Assembly (NCBI RefSeq): GCF_030316135.1
Contig: NZ_CP128185.1
Coordinates: 1,736,001 to 1,800,000 of the forward strand
Length of the DNA: 64,000 nt
Reading direction: 5' to 3'
DNA from: Aliiglaciecola sp. LCG003
GTDB lineage: Bacteria > Pseudomonadota > Gammaproteobacteria > Enterobacterales > Alteromonadaceae
This document shows positions 17,269-25,268 of this stretch, piece by piece. The translations under genes and the position numbers were made by a program. Under the pieces are notes generated by a model. The model made no database searches. It was not told the DNA's origin and worked only from the letters and a program-made list of their open reading frames with translations. Positions within the stretch are counted from its first letter, which is position 1. Each line of letters opens with the position of its first letter.

Positions 17269-18924
17269 TTAACCAGTTTTCTCATTGATAGTTTTAAGTC
17301 CGCTAGTACTTTCTACCACATAAACTTTTGGCATAAAGCATGCAGATGAAGATTCTTGCATTTCTTTTTTGAATTGTTGGGGGTAATCATCAGTTAATAA
17401 ACAGCCTACTGCTAGACTGGGATAAATCTCATCGTAGCGCTTGATCTCTGTTTCACTTGTTCGGCGAAAAATATGTCCGCGGTTGAGTTGACTGTGATCA
17501 CGCAATCCCGCGGAAGAGACTATATCTAAAGTGGCGTTGACTGTCTCAGCATGATAGCGCGCGACCCGTTGTGCTTTATCTTCCACCACCAAGCCTTTGG
17601 CCAAAGCACGCTTTTGAGTGGCTACACCGGTAGGACATTCATTGGTATTGCACACCAAAGATTGAACACAGCCTATCGCCATCATCATGCCGCGAGCGCT
17701 GTTACACATGTCGGCTCCAACCGCGATATTTTTGACTAGATGGAATCCGGTGAACGTTTTGCCACTGGCAATCACTTTTATGTCTTTCTTAAGGTCAAAT
17801 CCTTTTAAAATATCACAGACATAAACGAGGGCTTCACGAAGGGGCATACCTACTGAGTTGGAATACTCCAATGGCGCTGCACCCGTGCCCCCTTCACCGC
17901 CATCTACGGTAATGAAATCTGGTTTAATACCCGTTTCCACCATGGCTTTACAGATCGCTACGAATTCACTCCTTTGACCGATACAAAGTTTAAAACCAAT
18001 AGGTTTGCCATTTGATAAAGTTCGCAACTGCTCAATGAAGTCCATCATTTGTAACGGGGTGGAAAAGGCACTGTGCCCTGGCGGCGAATCCACTCGCGTG
18101 CCAGGTTCGACCAATCTGATACGAGCAATTTCAGCGGTATTTTTATCCGCAGGTAAAATACCACCATGACCGGGCTTAGCACCTTGGGAAAGCTTAATCT
18201 CGATCATTTTTATCGATGGCTCTATGGCCGTTTTTGCAAAGCTATTAGGGCAAAACGCCCCTTGCTGGGTGCGGCAACCAAAGTAGCCGGTGCCGATTTG
18301 CCATACCAAATCCCCGCCATGCTCTAAATGATAGGGACTGACACTACCTTCGCCAGTGTTATGATAAAAATTGCCTAATTTAGCGCCTTTATTGAGGGCA
18401 CGAATAGCATTGGAGCTTAAAGAGCCAAAACTCATGGCTGAAATATTGAAAACACTCGCTTCGTAGGGTTGCAGACAGGCGGGGCCACCGACTTTTACCC
18501 TTGGTTCAGCTTTATCAGAATCGTAATGTATGGCACCAATGGAGTGGCTTATCCATTCGTACCCCACTTCTTGAGTATTCAGTTTTGTACCGTAAGGTAG
18601 GGTATCTAATGCGCCTTTTGCACGCTGATAAATGACTGAGCGGAACATGCGATTCACTGGTGTTCCGTCGGTCTCTGATTCGAAAAGGTATTGTCTTACA
18701 AAGGGGCGGATATCTTCCATTAACCAGCGGCCATGGCCAACTACTGGATAATTTCTAAGCAATGCATGCTTGGTTTGAAAAATATCATAAAAGCCCACAA
18801 TAGTGATCGGCATTAGCAGTACTAGCAACCATAGTGTTTGCATCTGTATAAAACTGAAAAAAATCACTGTTGGCCAAGTAATTAAGCAAAAGAGGTAGAA
18901 AACATGGCGCATATTGAATTCCAA
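17269..18924 (-). CDS. Membrane-anchored FMN-binding glutamate synthase-like protein
   Basis: A 551-residue protein. Two hydrophobic segments occupy residues 8-50, followed by a glutamate synthase FMN-binding TIM-barrel domain (about 140-480). Recognisable stretches are FNISAMSFGSLSSNAIRAL, KPGHGGILPADK, TVDGGEGGTGAAP and the cysteine-containing CNTNECPTGVATQ, which resembles the glutamate synthase iron-sulfur cysteines. There is no amidotransferase domain, so it is not a complete GltB. Many such stand-alone proteins remain uncharacterised. An internal Met at residue 5 (18912) is an equally plausible start. Confidence 0.9.
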   Translation of the reverse strand: MEFNMRHVFYLFCLITWPTVIFFSFIQMQTLWLLVLLMPITIVGFYDIFQTKHALLRNYPVVGHGRWLMEDIRPFVRQYLFESETDGTPVNRMFRSVIYQRAKGALDTLPYGTKLNTQEVGYEWISHSIGAIHYDSDKAEPRVKVGGPACLQPYEASVFNISAMSFGSLSSNAIRALNKGAKLGNFYHNTGEGSVSPYHLEHGGDLVWQIGTGYFGCRTQQGAFCPNSFAKTAIEPSIKMIEIKLSQGAKPGHGGILPADKNTAEIARIRLVEPGTRVDSPPGHSAFSTPLQMMDFIEQLRTLSNGKPIGFKLCIGQRSEFVAICKAMVETGIKPDFITVDGGEGGTGAAPLEYSNSVGMPLREALVYVCDILKGFDLKKDIKVIASGKTFTGFHLVKNIAVGADMCNSARGMMMAIGCVQSLVCNTNECPTGVATQKRALAKGLVVEDKAQRVARYHAETVNATLDIVSSAGLRDHSQLNRGHIFRRTSETEIKRYDEIYPSLAVGCLLTDDYPQQFKKEMQESSSACFMPKVYVVESTSGLKTINEKTG

Positions 18925-19036
18925 GTATGAGTGGAGCCTTTAACATGCAGCATAAACTACAAGTTTGTGCCTATAAAACCAAGTGTTATCCATAAAAAAT
19001 TCAGATTTACCTTTGACAAATTTTAATCAAGCTAGG

Positions 19037-20356
19037 TTAAATACTCAGCCGTAAATTGAACCTTATTTCATCTACCAATGTTTTTGGCACATGGTGCTGC
19101 AGGGCCAGTTTACGCCATTGAGACACCTGTTCTATGGTGTGATCAATAAGGTGATCTACTTTTTGTTTAGTAAATAAAGCACTTATAGATTTAAAGGTGT
19201 AAAAGTCCTGACGATTAAAATTATCCCGCTTACCATTAATTGACATCCAATGACTATTTACCCATTTGCTACCGGGTTTGTAGCTATATGCCAAATCATA
19301 GGCAGGAGCTAGCTGCCATTGCTGATCACTATCAAATAGGAAAGACACGTTTTTCGCATGGTCATCATGATTTCGTGCTACTACATTGAAAATCATGCGG
19401 CGAAAAATTTGCTCTGCATCCTGAGCGGATAACTTTAATTGCCGAGCCACGTGAAATAGCTCTGCATAGGAGAAACTGCCAACCTGTTTATAGCTAACGT
19501 GGGCCATAGCGTTAAGCGTTTGAACGTGCACTTTTTGATTGCCTATTCTATCATATCGCTGAGTCACAAAATGGCGTCTATTCCCTTCGTTTAGCAAAGA
19601 GCAGGGCATCATGTCTATTCCGCAGTTTTTTGCCATTAAGTAATACACGTACTCCATCGCGCCGTAGCCCATAGGATCGCCAAAGGTTTGTTGATTTTGA
19701 TGGTGTTCACTGACACCATCAAATTTCATTAAATAGTGAGTAAAGCCCTCAGGTGCATCTGTTTGACCAGAGCGGACTTGAGTGAAATCTTGATTAAAGG
19801 CCAGCACTGCTTTGGGTCTTGCTCCACCGGCACTCATGCCGACTGACATTAATGCCATCATCGCTTGTTTGTCTTCTTGACCTGAGTCAGACAGGGAAAC
19901 TTCAAAATCAGCTCGTTGGTTAATAATCTCCTGAGCGATTTCAACTAAGGTGTCCACAGCGATTAGCTGAGATGAATTTAGGTTTTTGAGCCGTGTTGCA
20001 GGGGCATAGGTTAGCGCTCCCATGCCACGGGGACCGGTATATTTAAGTCTCTGAAGGGGGGTAATATCTTGTGGTGATTTCCCTTGGGCGGCAACCCAAG
20101 CGTTAATCACGGCATTACCGAAGTCATCAGGTAAGGAATCTGCAATTAAACCAGGTAAGCCTTTAAATGCCTCAAAATCGGCTTCTGGGAAGCTATAGAT
20201 AGTTTTTGATAAGGGCATTTTAAGTGGCGAGAGTTGAATACCGGTTTTAATAAAACTAGGATAATATTCAAAAGCCCCAAGTCGGGTTTGTTCATTGTAA
20301 CTGACCACACCGACTTCTTTTCCTTGGTAACTAACCTTAACTACCTCCATTACCAT
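19037..20356 (-). CDS. hipA: HipA-type serine/threonine kinase toxin
   Basis: A 439-residue HipA kinase. The N-terminal subdomain is followed by LIADSLPDDFGN, the glycine loop SAGGARPKA (175-183) in the region that carries the autophosphorylated serine in E. coli HipA, the catalytic ARNHDDHAKN motif (327-336) and the metal-binding DLAYS (354-358). In E. coli HipA phosphorylates GltX and halts translation; the target here is unknown. The gene overlaps hipB by 7 bp. An alternative ATG two codons in is equally plausible. All kinase motifs are intact, so the toxin should be active. Confidence 0.92.
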   Translation of the reverse strand: MVMEVVKVSYQGKEVGVVSYNEQTRLGAFEYYPSFIKTGIQLSPLKMPLSKTIYSFPEADFEAFKGLPGLIADSLPDDFGNAVINAWVAAQGKSPQDITPLQRLKYTGPRGMGALTYAPATRLKNLNSSQLIAVDTLVEIAQEIINQRADFEVSLSDSGQEDKQAMMALMSVGMSAGGARPKAVLAFNQDFTQVRSGQTDAPEGFTHYLMKFDGVSEHHQNQQTFGDPMGYGAMEYVYYLMAKNCGIDMMPCSLLNEGNRRHFVTQRYDRIGNQKVHVQTLNAMAHVSYKQVGSFSYAELFHVARQLKLSAQDAEQIFRRMIFNVVARNHDDHAKNVSFLFDSDQQWQLAPAYDLAYSYKPGSKWVNSHWMSINGKRDNFNRQDFYTFKSISALFTKQKVDHLIDHTIEQVSQWRKLALQHHVPKTLVDEIRFNLRLSI

Positions 20357-20664
20357 GATGGTTCATCCTGGTGTTCGTTTGTTTTGGTCCCCGATGCTCT
20401 GCGTCTTTTATTACCTTGACGTTTCTCTAGTTGAATGGGAGACGGTGGTTGGGGTGGCAGAAAGAGGTCCAAATGTCCCTGTAAACCCAATGCATATAGG
20501 ATAGCAACAAAGGTATCCAGTTGGGTTTTACCTTTTTCGGCGTTAATCACCGCTTTACGAGATATGCCCGCTTGGGTTGCCACATCTTGTTGAGTGAGAT
20601 CGAGGTTGAGTCTTGCCTGTTTGAGACGCTCACCTAAGGCTTCAACTGAATCTGTACTGTTCAC
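20350..20664 (-). CDS. hipB: HipB-type antitoxin, Cro/CI helix-turn-helix
   Basis: A 104-residue HTH_3 protein starting with GTG at 20664. The helix-turn-helix covers about 14-65 (LTQQDVATQAGISRKAVINAEKG). A proline-rich, then strongly basic C-terminal tail (KRRRASGTK) follows and is longer than in E. coli HipB. It should neutralise HipA and repress the operon. Three copies of a CTTAATRTTCRA-like repeat lie 25-96 bp upstream and are the likely operators. Confidence 0.9.
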   Translation of the reverse strand: MNSTDSVEALGERLKQARLNLDLTQQDVATQAGISRKAVINAEKGKTQLDTFVAILYALGLQGHLDLFLPPQPPSPIQLEKRQGNKRRRASGTKTNEHQDEPSW

Positions 20665-20688
20665 GCTGCACCCACTAAGTCCTATAAA

Positions 20689-20760
20689 TTAAACATTAAG
20701 TCAATATTGTAGCTTAATATTCGATATATGTCACATTATGATTCTTCGCTTAATGTTCAA
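20689..20760. promoter_or_regulatory. Three operator-like repeats upstream of hipBA
   Basis: A 12-bp motif occurs three times: CTTAATATTCGA at 20713-20724, CTTAATGTTCAA at 20749-20760, and in inverted orientation at 20689-20700 (TTAAACATTAAG on the plus strand). The outer two form an almost perfect inverted pair with one mismatch. Starts of the two direct copies are 36 bp apart. Location just upstream of hipB suggests HipB autoregulation through several bound dimers. Confidence 0.6.
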
Positions 20761-20957
20761 AATATGGAACTTATTTCGAGTAAAAGCCCTTAAAGTGCCA
20801 TTATGAGGACATTATGCGAGGGTTAACCAAATAGTTCCAAGCTGGTATGTCGACAATGAAATTCGGCGGTTGTTGTCTTGATGAGGCTAATATTACCCTT
20901 TTGACTTTTGTATGAAAATTAAACAGTATGGAGTGACACATTCCAACAGGTACCTTT

Positions 20958-21755
20958 ATGAAACCTTTACTTTTATCAGTTCTACTATTTACACCTATGA
21001 TCAATGCTTTGGCTGAGGAGAAGTGCGAGTTTCAGCATTGGCAAGAATATAAAAGTAGTACCTTATATCGAGACCAGACTAATACTGCCATTGCATTTAC
21101 ATCCAATATTATCCATTTGGACGCTGATGGGGCACCTAATGCTTATCACCCTGATGATATAGGCTTGCCCTGTGGAGGCTCTGGCCCCTTTAAAGGGTTG
21201 GATTGTCCTGCCAACGCGGGCTACCCCAAGTCTACTTGGTGGCCAGACGTACTGGTTAAAAGTCCAACTGATCCGACGGAGGCTTATACTCAGAAAGAGG
21301 GACAGTTTGCTGGATTTATGGTCTCCAAAACCGCTTTGATCAACGCAAACATCAGGGATGTTAGCGACCCAAATCGCTATGTTGATGCCACTACTATCCC
21401 TTACTTGGTGTACCCGGGGAAGTTCTACAAGCTCAAAGGCAGTGGAAAAATGGGCGACTTGGGCGTGGCTTATAATTTAGCAAATGGCCAGTCATCGGCC
21501 TTCGTTGTGGGGGATGTAGGACCGTCAAAAGCTGAATTGGGCGAAATGTCTATCCGCTTAGCTGAAACCTTGGGGGGGACCTCACCTAATCCCCGTACCG
21601 GGCAAGGAGCGCCGACTGGCATCATATTGTATGTGATCTTTCCGTTTTCCTCTGCGCGCTATCCGTGGCCTTTAACCATTGAACAAATTAACCTACAGGC
21701 CAATTCAATGCTTGATCAAATAGGAGGCATTGACGCGGTGAAGGGCTGCCGTTAA
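20958..21755 (+). CDS. Secreted GH75 (chitosanase)-like protein
   Basis: A 265-residue protein with a signal peptide (cleavage near ALAEE). The mature part has the features I associate with the GH75 chitosanase fold: an early DADGAPNAY segment, a mid-region GDLGVAY strand, and AFVVGDVGPSKAELGEMSIRLAETLG, which resembles the conserved GD-GP...GE(A/M)S core around the catalytic residues. Four cysteines could form disulfides. GH75 is best known from fungi, so the call needs a profile search. It is flanked by hipBA (divergent) and an OmpV-type gene; no other chitosan genes are nearby. Confidence 0.6.
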   Translation: MKPLLLSVLLFTPMINALAEEKCEFQHWQEYKSSTLYRDQTNTAIAFTSNIIHLDADGAPNAYHPDDIGLPCGGSGPFKGLDCPANAGYPKSTWWPDVLVKSPTDPTEAYTQKEGQFAGFMVSKTALINANIRDVSDPNRYVDATTIPYLVYPGKFYKLKGSGKMGDLGVAYNLANGQSSAFVVGDVGPSKAELGEMSIRLAETLGGTSPNPRTGQGAPTGIILYVIFPFSSARYPWPLTIEQINLQANSMLDQIGGIDAVKGCR

Positions 21756-21800
21756 TCTTGTTATCCAGCCAAAGCTAGCTGCGATCGTTTTACTGTCTTA

Positions 21801-21828
21801 GGCTATCTCGTTGTCACAGGAGATAGCC
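21801..21828. repeat. Perfect 9-bp hairpin after the GH75-like gene
   Basis: GGCTATCTC (21801-21809) pairs with GAGATAGCC (21820-21828) around a 10-nt loop, about 45 bp past the stop. No T-run follows, so a role as terminator is uncertain. Confidence 0.5.
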
Positions 21829-22030
21829 CTCTATTGTGCTAAAAGTATGATCCAACAGCAGACTTTCTAACGTACTTGCCCCTTACTAGTTTTATTACAT
21901 GGTTATCATCAGCCAACTACACCTCTGCGAATCTTAAACACTGCTGAATCTACCAAGAAACATGGTTAAAAGAGAGGGGCTGAAGATCTATGTGGCGTTT
22001 AACCGAACCTAACCCTAACCCTAACAGAAT

Positions 22031-22078
22031 GTTACAACTGGCTACCAAAACATTACACACTGTAACAGTCTAGCCAGT
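22031..22078 (+). promoter_or_regulatory. Interleaved inverted repeats upstream of the MipA/OmpV gene
   Basis: GTTACA (22031-22036) can pair with TGTAAC (22061-22066), and ACTGGCTA (22037-22044) with TAGCCAGT (22071-22078). The arms alternate a-b-a'-b', the topology of a pseudoknot or of two competing hairpins. Ends 60 bp before the start codon. It could also be two overlapping DNA operators. Confidence 0.35.
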
Positions 22079-22138
22079 AAGTTTTGATTAGACTGTTTTG
22101 GAAGGTCCAAACACAGATCAAAAATACAAAGGAATATT

Positions 22139-22891
22139 ATGAAAACACTTAATTATGTAAGTTTAGGGTTAGTGATGGCTTGTGTTTCCCTGTCGCACCA
22201 GGCACAAGCAACAGACGGGCAGTGGACAGTTGGCGCTGGTGTAATTGCAGTGGATAACCCCTATATCGGTGTAGACAGTCGAATTATGGCACTGCCTTTC
22301 GTTACCTACAAAAGCGAAAACCTAACCTTTAGAGGCTTTGCATTTGATTATAAGGTGATGCAGTACCAAGACTTGACATTTTCAATCATCTTGAAGCCCG
22401 GTGATGGATTTTTAGATAGCTCGGACTCTGATAACGAAGCAATCCGAGCGTTGTCAGATCGAGATCTTTCATACTATGCCGGTGTTAAGATGTCACACTC
22501 GAGTAAGTTAGGCAGTATAAGTGCTGCGGCCTCCCATGACCTATTGGGCAACGGAGATGGTTATATAATAGATGCTGATTATTCTTATCCCATTCATTTA
22601 GGCGAGAATGTGATGGTGGTGCCCACTATAGGCGTATCCTATAACAGTGCAGATGTGTCAAACTACTATTATGGTGTGGCCGCAGGTGAGTCTGATGTAT
22701 TCGACCAGTATGCTCTTAGTACAACGGTCAATGCTTATATTGGTTTAGTGGTGACTTACAAAATTGATAAAAACTGGTCAGTATCAGCAATGGCTAAGTA
22801 CACACAATTGGATAAAGATATTGAATACTCACCTATCATTGATGATCGTCAAAAAACGATGGGCTTGCTCTCGTTGAACTATCGGTTTTAG
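22139..22891 (+). CDS. MipA/OmpV family outer membrane protein
   Basis: A 250-residue outer membrane protein with a signal peptide (cleavage near AQATDG) and a C-terminal phenylalanine after alternating beta-strand sequence (LLSLNYRF), as expected for a barrel inserted by BAM. The N-terminal motif WTVGAGVIAVDNPYIGVDSRIMALPFVTY and the central YYAGVKMSHSSKLGSISAAASHDLLG are typical of MipA/OmpV. Family members act as scaffold for murein synthesis or as porin-like stress proteins. A GGAA ribosome-binding site precedes the ATG. It lies just upstream of the carbohydrate locus and could admit its substrates; that link is speculative. Confidence 0.9.
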   Translation: MKTLNYVSLGLVMACVSLSHQAQATDGQWTVGAGVIAVDNPYIGVDSRIMALPFVTYKSENLTFRGFAFDYKVMQYQDLTFSIILKPGDGFLDSSDSDNEAIRALSDRDLSYYAGVKMSHSSKLGSISAAASHDLLGNGDGYIIDADYSYPIHLGENVMVVPTIGVSYNSADVSNYYYGVAAGESDVFDQYALSTTVNAYIGLVVTYKIDKNWSVSAMAKYTQLDKDIEYSPIIDDRQKTMGLLSLNYRF

Positions 22892-22976
22892 GTGGTTCCA
22901 GCGCAATCTCAGCTTGATGAGTTGAATAAGGGTTATTAACCCCGAGGTTTGTTGGCATCATTAACAATATGAATAC

Positions 22977-23003
22977 GGGGGGTAGCAAAAATTGCTACCC
23001 CCC
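22977..23003. repeat. Perfect 12-bp hairpin between convergent genes
   Basis: GGGGGGTAGCAA (22977-22988) pairs with TTGCTACCCCCC (22992-23003) around a 3-nt loop. It sits between the convergent OmpV-type gene and the TIM-barrel gene. There is no T-run on either strand, but its stability could still block transcription or protect 3' ends. Confidence 0.6.
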
Positions 23004-23041
23004 TCACACCGTGGGTAGGATTTTTCTCAATGCAACGCTGT

Positions 23042-23932
23042 TTAACCAGCACGTAAAGCGGCGAGTGCTTTATAACCTTGCTGGATAGTTTGTAACTTGT
23101 TGTCCGTTTTATCGCGCTCAACAAAGAAGTGCTCGACACCGGCTAATTTGGATTGAGCAAAGATTACTTTGAAATCTATTGTTCCCGTACCTACATCCGC
23201 AAAATTACCTGCTTTATCCATATCTTTCACATGCCATAACTTAAAGCGTCCTGGGTACTGTTTAAAATACACTAAGGGGTCTTGCTGTGCTTTTACCATC
23301 CAGTATAAGTCCATTTCCATAGCCAACAGATTAGCATCTGTTTCATTCAGCAATACATCGAAGGGTAGTTGACCATTGCGCATTTCAAATTCAAACGCAT
23401 GGTTGTGGTAAGCCAGGGTTAATCCAGCCTTGCTGCACGCTGTTCCAATGATATTCAACCGCTCGGCAAGGCGCTTATAAGTATCTATATCTTTACCCCG
23501 TTGTTCTTCGCTCAAATAAGGCAGAACAACAAATTTATGACCTACCTCCAATGCGTGATCAATTACCCCGTTTACGCCATTGTCAAAGGTTTCTAAACTA
23601 ATATGGGCAGAAGGTGCGGTGAGGCCTTCCCCTTGCAGCAGTTTTCTTATTTCACTGGGTTTATGCTCAAAATAACCGGCAAATTCCAATTCTTTATACC
23701 CCACCGCGGCGACTAATTTTAAGGTCGCAGGCACACTCACCGCCATCATGTCGCGCAAGGTGTACAGCTGCAATCCAACTTTAGTCGGTGCGTTAGAGGC
23801 GAATGCCAAACTGCCAGGAAGCGCTGCCATCCCTAGGGTTGCCGCACTGACTTTCAGAAAGCGACGGCGATCTATAGGTTGCTTTGTCGTGGGCGTCGTG
23901 AAATTAATACTAGGTGGCAATGTGGCGGTCAT
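23042..23932 (-). CDS. Tat-exported xylose-isomerase-like TIM-barrel protein
   Basis: A 296-residue AP-endonuclease-2 / sugar isomerase-epimerase fold protein. A twin-arginine signal (RRRFLKVSAATLGMAALPG, residues 22-40) predicts export of the folded, metal-loaded protein. Metal ligands are visible in order: LAYHNHAFEFE, LAMEMDLYWM, LWHVKDM and HFFVERD. It follows the lacI-type gene after 46 bp on the same strand and is probably in its operon. Members in 3-keto-glycoside loci act as isomerases, eliminases or hydratases; which applies here is not readable from sequence. Confidence 0.88.
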   Translation of the reverse strand: MTATLPPSINFTTPTTKQPIDRRRFLKVSAATLGMAALPGSLAFASNAPTKVGLQLYTLRDMMAVSVPATLKLVAAVGYKELEFAGYFEHKPSEIRKLLQGEGLTAPSAHISLETFDNGVNGVIDHALEVGHKFVVLPYLSEEQRGKDIDTYKRLAERLNIIGTACSKAGLTLAYHNHAFEFEMRNGQLPFDVLLNETDANLLAMEMDLYWMVKAQQDPLVYFKQYPGRFKLWHVKDMDKAGNFADVGTGTIDFKVIFAQSKLAGVEHFFVERDKTDNKLQTIQQGYKALAALRAG

Positions 23933-23978
23933 TATCGTTCTCCATTTGCTGTTATATGCTGAGTATATTTGAAGCCAG

Positions 23979-24986
23979 TTAATTGACTGGCGCAGGACCT
24001 GTACTAGTTCTTACTATGAGTTCGAACGGCATAATCACTTTCGGGGCCTTGGTAATTTTTCCGGTGAGAAGATCAATGAGCAGAGACACAGCTGTCTGAC
24101 CAAACTCTTCAGCAGGCTGTGCGATTGTGGTTAATGGCGGATCACAAAAAGCGGAGAAAGAGATATCGTCAAAGCCTGCAATAGAGATATCGTTTGGGAT
24201 CCGCAAGCCAGCCTGTTTGAAGCATTGCATTGCACCAATAGCGGTTTCATCATTTTCGCAAAACACTGCAGTAGGACGGTCTTTACTGCTCAGTATTATA
24301 CTTGCCGCATCGTGACCTGACTGCAGAGTGAAATCTCCTGGATAGAGTAGTGTTTTGTCGAAGGCTAAATCGGCTTCGGCTAAAGCATCGCGATATCCGG
24401 CTAATCTTTGGCAGGTTAACGGACTCGATTGAGGGCCTTTTATCAAGGCTATTCTGGTGTGGCCTAATTCTATTAAATGCTGGGTCATCGCCTTTGCCGC
24501 AGCTCGATTATCTAATGTCACTACAGGACAATTGATATCGTCCAACACTTCACACACATTAACCATGGGCAACATGGTATCTCTTTTATCCATAGAAGCG
24601 TCAAAGGGATTGTAGGCGCGCAATTGGATCAAGCCATCCGCCTGGGAGGTTTGTACCATTTTTGCAAAGTTTGCCTCTATGGCTTCATCACCTAATGTGT
24701 TTCCTAGCAAAATGGAGTAGCCCCGTTCAGCCGCCACTTGTTGCATACCATTGATGACACGAGCAAAGAATACATTGGCAACGGTAGGTACCAACACCAC
24801 TATATTATGGGTTTTACCGGAGCGAAACTTGACCGCCATGAGGTTAGGTTTGTAACCGACTTCGGTCACTGCCGCCATCACCCTCTCACGAGTTTTAGGA
24901 GACACCCGTTCAGGTTGTTGAAGCGTTCTCGATACCGTAGCGACTGAGACACCTGCCATATCAGCTACTTGACGTATATTTGGCAT
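23979..24986 (-). CDS. LacI/GalR-family transcriptional regulator
   Basis: A 335-residue repressor with an N-terminal LacI helix-turn-helix (IRQVADMAGVSVATVSRTLQQ, about 4-24), hinge helix, and a periplasmic-binding-protein-like effector domain (RVINGMQQVAAERGYSILLGNT, ISIAGFDDISFSAF). It is divergent from the Gfo/Idh operon; the intergenic region contains two 14-bp sites that match the LacI-family consensus TGWAANCGNTTWCA in 13 of 14 positions. It therefore probably represses both itself and the oxidoreductase-transport operon until a sugar or keto-sugar binds. The effector is unknown. Confidence 0.93.
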   Translation of the reverse strand: MPNIRQVADMAGVSVATVSRTLQQPERVSPKTRERVMAAVTEVGYKPNLMAVKFRSGKTHNIVVLVPTVANVFFARVINGMQQVAAERGYSILLGNTLGDEAIEANFAKMVQTSQADGLIQLRAYNPFDASMDKRDTMLPMVNVCEVLDDINCPVVTLDNRAAAKAMTQHLIELGHTRIALIKGPQSSPLTCQRLAGYRDALAEADLAFDKTLLYPGDFTLQSGHDAASIILSSKDRPTAVFCENDETAIGAMQCFKQAGLRIPNDISIAGFDDISFSAFCDPPLTTIAQPAEEFGQTAVSLLIDLLTGKITKAPKVIMPFELIVRTSTGPAPVN

Positions 24987-25028
24987 ATGTGCTTTTTCCT
25001 AACCTGTGTCTGCTGTACAAAAATGCAA

Positions 25029-25042
25029 TGTAACCGTTATCA
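25029..25042. promoter_or_regulatory. LacI-family operator, site 1
   Basis: TGTAACCGTTATCA (minus strand TGATAACGGTTACA) matches the LacI-family consensus TGWAANCGNTTWCA at 13 of 14 positions. It lies about 43-56 bp upstream of the lacI-type start codon, a good place for autoregulation. Confidence 0.65.
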
Positions 25043-25105
25043 TTATTATAAAAATAATACCTTCGTTTAGATAAAAATCCACCAATAAATTAAATTTATG
25101 GCAAA

Positions 25106-25119
25106 TGATAGCGGTTTTT
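25106..25119. promoter_or_regulatory. Weak third operator-like site
   Basis: TGATAGCGGTTTTT keeps the left half and CG centre of the two stronger sites but loses the right half. It lies between them and could support looping. Low confidence. Confidence 0.3.
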
Positions 25120-25174
25120 TTAAACTAAATTTTAACAAGTTAGCCGAATAACAGGATTTTCAGGCTGAAATCCA

Positions 25175-25204
25175 TTGACACAATTAAATGTAATCCGTTA
25201 CATT
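25175..25204 (+). promoter_or_regulatory. Candidate promoter of the Gfo/Idh operon, overlapped by operator site 2
   Basis: A perfect -35 box TTGACA (25175-25180) is followed 18 bp later by TACATT (25199-25204), 4 of 6 matches to the -10 consensus. The operator TGTAATCCGTTACA (25189-25202, 13 of 14 matches to the LacI-family consensus and flanked by further symmetric As and Ts) covers the spacer and part of the -10, so a bound repressor would block RNA polymerase. Confidence 0.6.
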
Positions 25205-25268
25205 TTATAAAATGATTACATCTGTGTAACATAATTGTTAGCAAATGATAGTGAGTTAGGAGGCTAAT

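Larger units (their letters stand above)
21756..22138. other. Intergenic stretch with hairpins and a short TAACCC repeat
   Basis: This spacer holds a perfect 9-bp hairpin (21801-21828), a telomere-like run of TAACCC units (22006-22025) and two interleaved inverted repeats (22031-22078) in the probable leader of the MipA/OmpV gene. No open frame worth calling is present. A GGAA ribosome-binding site precedes the next gene. Confidence 0.6.

Noticed and set aside
17269-18924. Complete glutamate synthase large subunit
   Set aside because: There is no amidotransferase domain and the protein is only 551 residues with N-terminal membrane helices.
22006-22025. Telomere or chromosome-end sequence suggested by TAACCC units
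   Set aside because: Fewer than three units in the middle of ordinary genes; listed only as a curiosity.
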